DNA from: an uncultured Acetatifactor sp.
GTDB taxonomy: Bacteria > Bacillota > Clostridia > Lachnospirales > Lachnospiraceae
NCBI GenBank assembly: GCA_910586835.1
Contig: CAJUJU010000030.1
Span: 1-39,767, forward strand
Length of the DNA stretch: 39,767 nucleotides
Direction: 5' to 3'
Made by a program: the position numbers and the translations under genes
Part shown: positions 1 to 7,961 of the stretch, piece after piece
Position numbering within the stretch: position 1 is the first letter of the stretch
Layout: each line of letters starts with the position of its first letter
Notes under the pieces: model-generated
What the model saw: the letters and a program-made list of their open reading frames with translations, nothing else
Told to the model about the DNA's origin: nothing
Databases searched by the model: none

Positions 1-27
1 AGTCTATTATACCAGATGTTAAAAATA

Positions 28-345
28 TCAACAACTTAATTTATGCCATACTAGTTCAGGAGTCCCCAGTACCTCATCAATATCATCCAGGGAAAGATTG
101 AACTCTGATAACCGGTCATTTATAAAAGATTTCATATCATCCAGGGAATAGAACGGAATATTATGTTTTTTCATTCCGGTAATCCTCTCCAACTCCCAAT
201 ACTTTAGTAGCGTAACATTGTCTCCGTCCACTTCCCACAACGCTATTCCCTGATTTGTTCTCATTTCGCTTTTAATTAGATGTGCCAACTCATTCTGCGT
301 GATATAAGATGATAAATAATACTTGTTTTTCATCTGCATATACAA
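28..345 (-). pseudogene. N-terminal fragment of a NodU/TobZ-type carbamoyltransferase (probable remnant)
   Basis: This 105-residue ORF resembles only the first part of carbamoyltransferase-family proteins. It shows a short beta-rich start (KYYLSSYI), a region reading ALWEVDGD then ELERITGMKKH, and the ending DDIDEVLGTPEL, which recalls the family's N-terminal half. Full proteins run to about 500-600 residues and use carbamoyl phosphate to carbamoylate a natural product. Here the frame ends at TGA after WHKLSC, and the other two frames also hit stops within the last 50 bases, so one simple frameshift does not rescue it. I chose the TTG start at 345 because GGGGAG lies 6 bases upstream; ATG codons at 339 and 333 are alternatives. 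It lies 46 bases after the UvrA-like gene and probably shares its transcript. The family call is by pattern only, and it could be an unrelated small protein. Confidence 0.45.
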
Positions 346-391
346 ATTGTACTCCCCATTGTTTCTATTTTACTATTAATGTAAAAAACCA

Positions 392-2911
392 CTATTTATT
401 TTGCAAAATATATTGCTTGATACAACTACCTGTACGCGACTCCGGTTTCATCAACAAACCACCAACACTTCCCTGATAAACCACTTTACCGCCTTCAGCT
501 CCTCCGCCAGTCCCCAAATCAATTATGTGGTCAGCCTCCAACATAAGATCAAGGTTATGCTCTATCACAACCAATGTATGACCGTTTCGCTTCAAACTCT
601 TCATAATCAAGACTAATTTTTCTATATCTCTCGGATGCAAACCCGTAGTAGGCTCATCAAACACATACAGGTTCTTACCCTTTTTATTTTGGGATAGTTC
701 CCTGACAAGTCTAATTCTCTGGCATTCTCCTCCGGACAATTGATTTAATGGATGTCCGATCGTCAAATAGCCCAACCCGATATCACTCATTGCTTTCAAA
801 ACCCTGTATATACCAGGCACATCACGAAATAAAGGCAATGCGTTATCACAAGTGGTGTTTAAGATATCCGTGATACTCTTGTCTTTGTATTTAACTTCCA
901 GAACATTTTTATTAAAACGCTTCCCCTTACATACCGGACACTGAACTTCCATAGTCGGCATTAATACCATGATTAATTCAACCGTTCCCTGTCCTTCACA
1001 GTGTTCACACCGTCCGCCTCTAACATTAAACGAGAAATCCTTCTTATCCAATCCCAAACTCTTAGCTTTCGGCTGTTTTTCAAAAAGCTTTCGGATATCC
1101 GTGTAGATATCTGTATATGTTGCTATATTAGATCTTGCTCCCTTACTGATTGGCTTTTGAGACATACAAATGACATTATCATTCTTCTCATACCCTTCAA
1201 TATTTTCGTTCTTAATGCCCTTTTTATAGTAGTTTTCCAACGCCTCTACGAGTACATCAAAAATCAAAGACGATTTTCCGCTTCCGGAAACACCTGTAAT
1301 CACATTGATTTTATTTAATGCAATATTGACGCTGATACTCTTAAGATTGTGTTTCCGGGCATTTCTTATTTTTATGCAGTCACCTTGCGTACAATCTGTT
1401 TCTCTCAAAGGATTGTACTTCTTCAACAAATAATTTTTCATTATTGAGTTTTCTGATTTTAAAAATTCATCCATAGTTCCTGCAAACAGCAATTGACCGC
1501 CGTTAGTGCCTGCTTCCGGGCCGATTTCCACAATATAATCTGCTTTTCTGATTAAGTCCACGTCATGCTCTATGATAATGATTGTGTTGCCTTTATTTTT
1601 TAATACGTTAATGGCATTAATAATCATATCATTGTCAGCAGGATGCAATCCTATAGTCGGCTCATCAAATATGTAGATCATTTCCGTTAAATTGGAGCCC
1701 AAAATATTCGCCACACGCAGTCTTTGATGTTCACCGAACGAAAGAGAGATAATGGATCTCGATAACGATAAATACCCCAACCCTAATCCAATCAGTTCGT
1801 TCAGTCTTCCTATGATTAATTCCACAACTTCTCCGACAAACTTATATTCAATACGATTTACACTATATTCTTTGTAGCCTAAGATCCAATTTCGTATTTC
1901 CCCCAGTGTATATAGCATCAATTGATTCATTGATACACCATTAACCTTCACCATATCAAGGTCTTTCGACATTCTGCTGCCATTGCATTCCGAGCACTCT
2001 ACCCGAGTCATAAATCTGCCAAAACGCTCTGTCCAGCCCTCATTATCCAATGACTTCTCATATGTGATTTCCATGTGGTTTATGAATCCCATGAACAAAT
2101 ATTTCTTTTCGTTCGGTCTTGCCACATTAGGATAATATTTCTTAAAACGCTGATCATCATTACCGTAATAGAGAAATGCTTTTGCTTCATGTGAGAGATT
2201 CTTTATTTTTTCATTGGGATTAAACTCAAATCCATAGTATTTGCTTGCCGCAAGAACTATGGGGACATAAACCTTGATCTCATTTTTACCCCAACTTTTA
2301 AAAGCCCCGTCATAAACCGACAACTCTTCGTCAATCGTAACGCTTCTATTTACGCTATATATCTGACCGATGCCATGACATTTAGGGCACGCGCCGTTAG
2401 GGTTATTATATGAAAAATCGGACATCCGGAATTTTCTGATCTCATGTCCGCAAACGGGACATTTGTCTCTTAAAATCTCGGACGGATTATTCATGTCATC
2501 AGACCAATCAATGTCGTTCTCATACTCTGATATCAATGGAAGGATTTTGTTTCCACAATGGCTGCATTCACGAACTCCTACCTGCGCAAACAACAGCCTG
2601 ATAAGCTTAAGAATATCTGTAGCCGTCCCGACGGTCGACCTGGGATTACGGTTCGTGATGTGTTGATCTATATATATAACCGGAGACAATCCTTCAATAC
2701 TATCTACTAAGGGTTTTTTCACTTGATTAGATCCCCCCATTGTATCAAAAAGCTGCCGCATGCTTTCTTTCTGTAGTATATCTATTATAAGAGAGGATTT
2801 ACCCGATCCTGAAACTCCTACCACTGCAGTAATCTTATTTCTGGGTATCTCCAAACTGATATTTTTTAAATTATTTTCTCTTGCACCTTTAATAGATATA
2901 TATTTCTGCAT
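392..2911 (-). CDS. Short UvrA-like ABC ATPase (UvrA2/drug-resistance type)
   Basis: This 839-residue cytosolic protein has the duplicated UvrA architecture. Walker A GVSGSGKSS occurs at about 32-40 and again at 540-548. Zinc-type cysteine pairs include CSHC, CPVC and CPKC in the first half, and CEHC...CPVC in the second. The second signature is LSGGE (about 725), followed by DEPTTGLHP. The first signature reads LSFGE (about 389) instead of LSGGE. Canonical UvrA is about 940 residues; the shorter length fits UvrA2 or DrrC-type proteins. Known members such as DrrC (daunorubicin) and Ecm16 (echinomycin) protect producers from DNA-binding drugs. The ATG at 2911 was preferred over an in-frame start at 2965 because GAGGAAAG precedes it. 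It follows two ABC exporter genes and may protect DNA against the exported compound. UvrA-like identity is near certain; the resistance role is inferred. Confidence 0.9.
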   Translation of the reverse strand: MQKYISIKGARENNLKNISLEIPRNKITAVVGVSGSGKSSLIIDILQKESMRQLFDTMGGSNQVKKPLVDSIEGLSPVIYIDQHITNRNPRSTVGTATDILKLIRLLFAQVGVRECSHCGNKILPLISEYENDIDWSDDMNNPSEILRDKCPVCGHEIRKFRMSDFSYNNPNGACPKCHGIGQIYSVNRSVTIDEELSVYDGAFKSWGKNEIKVYVPIVLAASKYYGFEFNPNEKIKNLSHEAKAFLYYGNDDQRFKKYYPNVARPNEKKYLFMGFINHMEITYEKSLDNEGWTERFGRFMTRVECSECNGSRMSKDLDMVKVNGVSMNQLMLYTLGEIRNWILGYKEYSVNRIEYKFVGEVVELIIGRLNELIGLGLGYLSLSRSIISLSFGEHQRLRVANILGSNLTEMIYIFDEPTIGLHPADNDMIINAINVLKNKGNTIIIIEHDVDLIRKADYIVEIGPEAGTNGGQLLFAGTMDEFLKSENSIMKNYLLKKYNPLRETDCTQGDCIKIRNARKHNLKSISVNIALNKINVITGVSGSGKSSLIFDVLVEALENYYKKGIKNENIEGYEKNDNVICMSQKPISKGARSNIATYTDIYTDIRKLFEKQPKAKSLGLDKKDFSFNVRGGRCEHCEGQGTVELIMVLMPTMEVQCPVCKGKRFNKNVLEVKYKDKSITDILNTTCDNALPLFRDVPGIYRVLKAMSDIGLGYLTIGHPLNQLSGGECQRIRLVRELSQNKKGKNLYVFDEPTTGLHPRDIEKLVLIMKSLKRNGHTLVVIEHNLDLMLEADHIIDLGTGGGAEGGKVVYQGSVGGLLMKPESRTGSCIKQYILQNK

Positions 2912-2985
2912 TCTTTCCTCAATTTCTGCGCTGCCTTTTGCGCATAACGAGTTTGTGGCAAGCAACGCATAGACACAAATCTCGC

Positions 2986-3009
2986 GATTGAAAATTCACA
3001 TTTTCAATC
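2986..3009. repeat. Perfect 10-bp hairpin between exporter and uvrA-like gene
   Basis: GATTGAAAAT and its reverse complement flank a 4-base loop in the 108-base gap between the exporter stop (3020) and the UvrA-like start (2911). No T-run follows on the minus strand, so it does not look like a full terminator. It may modulate readthrough or stabilise the transcript. Confidence 0.5.
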
Positions 3010-3019
3010 TTTTCACTTA

Positions 3020-4831
3020 TTATTTATACCTCTTGGACTGCATTTCAAACATTTTAGCATATATACCATTGTTCTTCATTAACTCGTTATGCGAGCCATC
3101 TTCAACCACCTTTCCATCTTGAATCAGAATAATTCGATCCGCCATTTTAGTTGTTGACAACCTATGAGAAATGATAACAATAGTCCTCTCCGACAGCATA
3201 TTGAACACAAGTTCATTAAATTCACTTTCCGCTTTAGGATCCAACGCACTGGACGGCTCATCCAGAATTACCATTCTTTTATCACTTAACAACACTCTTG
3301 CCAGTGCCAGTTTTTGTTTTTGTCCCCCTGACAATACCACACCGTCGCCGTTGAATTCTCTTGAATAATCGCTGTCTCCCTTATCAGGCAAGTTCTCTAC
3401 CAAATCACTCAGCCCGACCATGTTAAGCGCCTTATCCAAATTGACACCTTCCTCTTTTTTCTCAACAATATCCATCTTGACATTCTCATACAGCGTTAGA
3501 GCATACATCTGAAAGTTTTGAACCAATATACTGCATATGTTCTTTCGATAGAACTCCACATCATAGTCTCGAATATCGATTCCATTTACCAGAATTTTTC
3601 CATTATCAGGATCATACAGTCTCAGCAAAAGCTTTACAAGCGTACTCTTTCCTGCACCATTGTTGCCGACAATTGCCACTTTTTCGTTCGCTTTAATTTT
3701 TAAATTCAATCCGTCTATAATTTTGTGTTCTCCGTCATATGAGAAAGACACGTCGACAAACTCAATCGTGATCGGCGTATCGGCATTCTTTTTCAGACCC
3801 TTATCCAATATTATCTTGTTTTCAATTTCCATGAAATGAATGAACTTCTCAATGTATATACTGTTATTATGTAATTCCTTTATCGTATTAACAAAATTAT
3901 TCATGTTTCCTTTTATTGTACCATAAGCATTCCACAAAGCAGTCATCACATCAAAGGTATATGCGCATTTCACAAGCACCATGTAGGCAAGATAAAATAA
4001 TGTCACAAAATCTCCAAGGATTTTCTTCATCAGATTATCACCAGAGCATAACATGGTCTTTTTTGCTCCGTAAGCAGTATGAATATCGCTAAGTTCTTTG
4101 GAGGAAGTGGTCAATTTATAAAACAAAACACTACCAATATTTGTCATCTTAATGTCCTTTGCGTTTTGCTTTAAGAAAAACATGCGATTTGCATAGTTTA
4201 TCTCTTTATTATAGGACATTGTTTTATTATAAATTTCACCGTTCATTTTATTAAGCTTAATCTGATACAAAAAGGAGAGAACGTTAATCACAACCGCCAG
4301 TACAAAAACAACAAAATCCAAAGAACTGATGATATAAAACAACGAGAACAATACCAATAAGTTTTCAATCAAATTGACAAAATTCCTGTAAGTGTTCCAG
4401 GCTCTGCTATTTGATTCATTATTAGCTGCAACCAGGTCGTTATAATAGTTCTGGTCATCATAGTAGCCAAGGTCAATCGAAGCGGACTTCTCAAACATCA
4501 TTTTTGTAAAAACACGATTGACCTTGATTTCTGCGTTTTTCATCAAACTATTATTAAATAATCCCTCGATGATAGTATTAAACAGAAGCGCCAGCCCATA
4601 ATATACACATGTCACAACAATTAACCGCGTCAAAATTTTCTGTGTTTCTTCCGGATAAGCAATAGCAAATTCTACCGACTTGACAATATACTGTATGAAC
4701 AGAACGTTTCCCACAGTATTGAACAGTACACTTCTGGCTGTGATCAGTAATGCATAGCCAATAGAATACAATGGAACTGCTCTAAAAAATATTTTCAACA
4801 TGTACAGATTATTATGTATTACTTTTTTCAT
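3020..4831 (-). CDS. ABC exporter half-transporter (membrane domain plus ATPase), subunit with canonical motifs
   Basis: This 603-residue fusion of an N-terminal membrane domain (hydrophobic stretches through about residue 310) and a C-terminal ATPase belongs to the lipid A/peptide/drug exporter class. ATPase motifs are Walker A GNNGAGKST (about 389-397), signature LSGGQ (about 500), Walker B ending ILDEPSSALDP (about 521-531) and switch histidine in IISHR. The ATG at 4831 follows GGGGGATTATC; an in-frame extension to 4882 would read through a GCCGCC hairpin and has no better ribosome site. It lies downstream of the related gene at 4991-6814, and the pair probably form a heterodimer in the cell membrane exporting a peptide, antibiotic or other hydrophobic substrate. 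Substrate cannot be read from sequence. Base composition is AT-rich like its neighbours and unlike the DNA right of 7.5 kb. Confidence 0.9.
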   Translation of the reverse strand: MKKVIHNNLYMLKIFFRAVPLYSIGYALLITARSVLFNTVGNVLFIQYIVKSVEFAIAYPEETQKILTRLIVVTCVYYGLALLFNTIIEGLFNNSLMKNAEIKVNRVFTKMMFEKSASIDLGYYDDQNYYNDLVAANNESNSRAWNTYRNFVNLIENLLVLFSLFYIISSLDFVVFVLAVVINVLSFLYQIKLNKMNGEIYNKTMSYNKEINYANRMFFLKQNAKDIKMTNIGSVLFYKLTTSSKELSDIHTAYGAKKTMLCSGDNLMKKILGDFVTLFYLAYMVLVKCAYTFDVMTALWNAYGTIKGNMNNFVNTIKELHNNSIYIEKFIHFMEIENKIILDKGLKKNADTPITIEFVDVSFSYDGEHKIIDGLNLKIKANEKVAIVGNNGAGKSTLVKLLLRLYDPDNGKILVNGIDIRDYDVEFYRKNICSILVQNFQMYALTLYENVKMDIVEKKEEGVNLDKALNMVGLSDLVENLPDKGDSDYSREFNGDGVVLSGGQKQKLALARVLLSDKRMVILDEPSSALDPKAESEFNELVFNMLSERTIVIISHRLSTTKMADRIILIQDGKVVEDGSHNELMKNNGIYAKMFEMQSKRYK

Positions 4832-4845
4832 GATAATCCCCCATG

Positions 4846-4979
4846 CCGCCTTTGGCGGCTCAAATAGGAATGAAAAACGCAAGTTTTTGGCAATTTTCGG
4901 CGAAAGGGTTAGCGTTTCTTCGCGAAATACCCAATCCTGAGAATCAGGATTTTTGTATGAGCGTTAGAAATTCATCTCA
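4846..4979. repeat. Cluster of three hairpins between the two exporter genes
   Basis: The 159-base gap between the exporter genes contains three inverted repeats: GCCGCC-TTT-GGCGGC at 4846-4860, ATCCTGA-GAA-TCAGGAT near 4934-4952, and GTATGAG/CTCATAC near 4955-4982. On the plus strand the middle one is followed by a T-run, giving a terminator-like shape in that direction only. The gap is unusually long and structured for neighbouring genes of one operon. No small peptide gene with a ribosome site was found here. Confidence 0.5.
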
Positions 4980-4990
4980 TACCACACTCC

Positions 4991-6814
4991 TTACGCTTCA
5001 TTTTTGCATCTGTCATTCACTGCAACTTCTGTCTCGTCTCTATAGTATTTTGCCTGCAAATTGAACATATGTGCATATTTTCCGCTTTGCAGGATCAACT
5101 CGTCATGCGTCCCCTGCTCGACAATTTGTCCCTTCTCCATGAAATAAATTCTGTCAGCTATTTTAGATGCCGAAAATCTATGAGAAATATAAATTACTGT
5201 CTTCTCTTCCAAATAACTGTTAATCGCCTCAAAAATTTCTTCTTCTGCAATAGGATCAAGCGCGCTGGTAGGCTCGTCCAAAATGTAGAGCTGCTTCTCC
5301 TGATTGATAAAAATTCTTGCCAGTGCCAAACACTGGCACTGGCCAATGGACAGCATCTCACCCGAATCAGATAATTCATGGGTCAGCTGTGTGTTAAACC
5401 TGCCTTCATATTTGTTTATCTTTTCTTTCAGATGAAGAGAATTCATGACATTTTGCATTTCTTCATCCGAATAAACCTCCATATCCATCGCAATATTTTG
5501 ACCGATGGTCGCTGCATACACATTTATATCCTGAAAAACAATCCCATATTTGCTGCGATAGTTCTTTACATTGTAATCACAAATATTCTTATCATTATAA
5601 GTGATGCTTCCCTGATTCGGATCGTACAGACGCAAAATCAGGTTGATCAGTGTCGATTTTCCGGCTCCATTGTACCCAACCAATGCAATCTTTTGTCTCG
5701 GCCTGATTTCCATACATATATCTTTCAAGGTATAATTATCATTTTCATTGTATTTGAAATATAGATGATCTATCTTAATTCCGCTGAAGGATGCATCCAC
5801 CATTTCTTCCTTAACCGATACAACTTTCGATTCATACCGATAAAATTCATTAAATTTGTTTAAGTAGATATTATCATTCAAAATACCGGTAAAACAACTT
5901 ATCACTGAAGATGCCCTCCAGGTAAACTGAGCTATCGCCCCCATCAAAGGCAGGAACATTGCAATTGTTACCGTTTTATCAACGACTATTCTGTGTATCG
6001 AGATAAGCGTTGTAACACAGGATACAATTCCAAATCCGAAAAAGACTTGCACGCTGTCAAGCATTGTTATTTTTCTGTAATACTTTTTAAAAAGAGACTT
6101 TAAACCCCAAAACGCATCATCAAGCATTCTATTCAGAACGTTTTTCACATTCGTGGTTCTTAACTCCCACGCGCATTCTGCTTGAATGGAAATTCTTTTC
6201 ACATAATCATATTTTCGTTGATATTTTAAACTTTCATTCGTATAACGATATCTGCACTTATTAATAACAGGTTCAAAGAACAATCCTGTCAATACAGAGA
6301 TAAGCGATATCATTACAATAGCAAAATCAATCTGCGCAAAATATCCGATCAGAACAATAACACAGCATGAATGGGAAACAAACTGTGCTATATTATTTAA
6401 AATACTGTTCACTCTGTTAAATAAATCATTTAACGCAAAAGTTACGTTATCGTAATATTCCGGGTTATCAAAGCATTCCATGTCAACCGTCATGATTTTT
6501 CTGTATATCATATTCTTAATAAAAAATGAAATTTTAATATCATTTTTAGGAATATATGCCTGATTATAATAGGAATTCAATATTTCAAATACAATGTTGA
6601 CCAAAATGAAAACAATTAATACCTTGCTGATTGTGGAGATGCTTTTTCCTTTTTCCACCGCATCCATAAAATATGCAAAAAAGAGCACATTATAGAATAT
6701 GGAAAATAAATCATTTATAACTGTAAAAAATATATTCAGCCATACCCGTGATGCGGAAGCCTTACATATTGTCTTTAACATAAATTTGTAATTCTTGAAA
6801 ACATTATTTTTCAT
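4991..6814 (-). CDS. ABC exporter half-transporter with degenerate signature motif
   Basis: This 607-residue protein has the same layout as its neighbour: membrane domain to about residue 330, ATPase after that. Motifs are Walker A GYNGAGKST (about 380-388), Walker B region LYILDEPTSALDP (about 509-521) and YISHR. The signature is LSIGQ (about 488) rather than LSGGQ. One altered signature in one partner is typical of heterodimeric exporters with one weak and one active ATP site. The ATG at 6814 follows GGAG at 5 bases and was chosen over 6883 and 6829, which lack as good a site. It is the first gene of the cassette, transcribed from the promoter at 7024-7052 with a leader of about 200 bases. 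Exporter identity is clear; substrate is unknown. Confidence 0.9.
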   Translation of the reverse strand: MKNNVFKNYKFMLKTICKASASRVWLNIFFTVINDLFSIFYNVLFFAYFMDAVEKGKSISTISKVLIVFILVNIVFEILNSYYNQAYIPKNDIKISFFIKNMIYRKIMTVDMECFDNPEYYDNVTFALNDLFNRVNSILNNIAQFVSHSCCVIVLIGYFAQIDFAIVMISLISVLTGLFFEPVINKCRYRYTNESLKYQRKYDYVKRISIQAECAWELRTTNVKNVLNRMLDDAFWGLKSLFKKYYRKITMLDSVQVFFGFGIVSCVTTLISIHRIVVDKTVTIAMFLPLMGAIAQFTWRASSVISCFTGILNDNIYLNKFNEFYRYESKVVSVKEEMVDASFSGIKIDHLYFKYNENDNYTLKDICMEIRPRQKIALVGYNGAGKSTLINLILRLYDPNQGSITYNDKNICDYNVKNYRSKYGIVFQDINVYAATIGQNIAMDMEVYSDEEMQNVMNSLHLKEKINKYEGRFNTQLTHELSDSGEMLSIGQCQCLALARIFINQEKQLYILDEPTSALDPIAEEEIFEAINSYLEEKTVIYISHRFSASKIADRIYFMEKGQIVEQGTHDELILQSGKYAHMFNLQAKYYRDETEVAVNDRCKNEA

Positions 6815-7023
6815 AAACACTCCATTCATCTTTTCCAATTTGCAGAGATCTATTGGTTTTGAGCCTCTTTTGAAATTAACCAAGTCCGCCCTGGAAGCTC
6901 CGCTCCCTTTACTCTGCCTTCCTTACAAAAAGCAGTCATTCTGCGTTGCGAAACGCCACACTCTTTTACTTTATCTATCGTTGTTATTCAGTTAATATCA
7001 TTATATCCTAAAAAATTCCTTTT

Positions 7024-7052
7024 ATTATATTACATCTATCGATCACTTTCAA
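7024..7052 (-). promoter_or_regulatory. Sigma-A promoter of the exporter/UvrA-like cassette
   Basis: On the minus strand TTGAAA (7047-7052) and TATAAT (7024-7029) are separated by 17 bases. Transcription would start near 7017, giving a leader of about 200 bases before the first exporter gene. That leader contains a 29-codon ORF beginning MTAFCKEG, but no ribosome binding site precedes it. Confidence 0.75.
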
Positions 7053-7086
7053 CCAATTTTTGATTTTAATTTATTAAGTGTTATTA

Positions 7087-7292
7087 GCCGTGTAGAGGGT
7101 ATAGCGAAAGCCCCGTGAGGTAAAAGAGTGACTATCCTTATGTGTAGCCAAGACCCAGTAGGGCGCCCATCGCTACATGAATCATCTCACCAAACCGGAA
7201 GATGAGCTGTCGTCTGATATCACAGCCGGCTGACTACCGATTAGTAACAGCAGAAAGCCCATGTATTTGCACTGTTGCAAAGCCATGGGCGA
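7087..7292 (+). other. Hairpin-rich gene-free segment, possible structured RNA or mobile-intron remnant
   Basis: Within the 688-base gap 6815-7502 this segment is richer in GC than its flanks and contains successive inverted repeats: TGTAGC/GCTACA (7143-7148 and 7172-7177) enclosing GGGCGCCC; TCATCT/AGATGA (7182-7187 and 7200-7205); and GCCCATG/CATGGGC (7257-7263 and 7284-7290) with an inner TTTGCA/TGCAAA stem. A GCGAAAGC motif near 7105 would be a GNRA tetraloop if the plus strand is transcribed. The style recalls domain I of group II introns, but I find no domain V and no reverse transcriptase. Type unknown. The rest of the gap holds the cassette promoter and an AT-rich stretch (7293-7500) in which I see no gene. 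Confidence 0.35.
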
Positions 7293-7502
7293 TAATCTGT
7301 CAATATGAATATTTGATAAGTCCATTCACCGACTTACAATATACTTTTACTACACACTTTTTCATCAAACCACATTACTTTGCGGTAAATTAAGATAAAT
7401 TGTTTTCTTATTCAAAAAAAACCTGCACCCATTGTAAAATCAAGCATTTGAGAGCATTTCCAGGTTCTTCATCAAATGAACAATCTGTTTGCGCCCTGAT
7501 TT

Positions 7503-7961
7503 TTATATCCGATAATCCGAATCCACGATTCTCTCAATAATCTTACAGGCTCTTGAAGCATCCTCCGGCAAAACTCCGATGACAAGCCGGTTCTCACGCT
7601 GAAGATACCTCTGTATAATGATCTCAATGTCCTGCATGGTCAGGCTGCTGACCACCATGCCGATTCCACGGCAGGCCAGCCTTGCGTCCACAAAGCTTAA
7701 CAGCGTCACGCTTCCGTTCACGGAAACATTTATCCGATTCAGTTTCTGTCCCAGCAGCAGTATAAATCCGCTCAGCTTTCCGCGCTCCGTCTCCCGGATG
7801 ACGACGGAAAGCCAGTCGATATTGATAGCCATGCACTCACAGGGGATCCCACATTCCTCCAATATCTCAAATATCTGCCGGATACACTTCTCATCCCTGG
7901 CCAGCCTTCTCCGTTCAATCGTGATACGAAACGCCTCAATCTCTTCAATCCTGTTTTCCAT
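7503..7961 (-). CDS. Tandem ACT-like domain protein coupled to the desulfidase gene
   Basis: This 152-residue soluble protein appears to consist of two ACT-type modules, roughly residues 6-75 and 78-150, arranged like the regulatory tail of aspartate kinases. Examples are the stretch ending IDWLSVVIRET in the first module and LLSFVDARLACRGIGMVVSS in the second. ACT domains usually bind amino acids and control enzymes or transcription. The gene starts inside the end of the upstream lyase gene (17-base overlap), with GGGAG 6 bases before the ATG, so translation is probably coupled. The pairing suggests it senses cysteine, serine or a related amino acid for that lyase, though this is inference. 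No catalytic domain is visible. A T-run (7412-7430) downstream may mark termination. Confidence 0.6.
   Translation of the reverse strand: MENRIEEIEAFRITIERRRLARDEKCIRQIFEILEECGIPCECMAINIDWLSVVIRETERGKLSGFILLLGQKLNRINVSVNGSVTLLSFVDARLACRGIGMVVSSLTMQDIEIIIQRYLQRENRLVIGVLPEDASRACKIIERIVDSDYRI

Noticed and set aside
6815..7020. 29-codon ORF in the exporter leader as a RiPP precursor peptide
   Set aside because: No ribosome site, no leader/core pattern, and no modification enzyme in the window.
7087..7292. Firm call of a group II intron
   Set aside because: No domain V hairpin and no reverse transcriptase remnant could be found, so only a tentative structured segment is reported.
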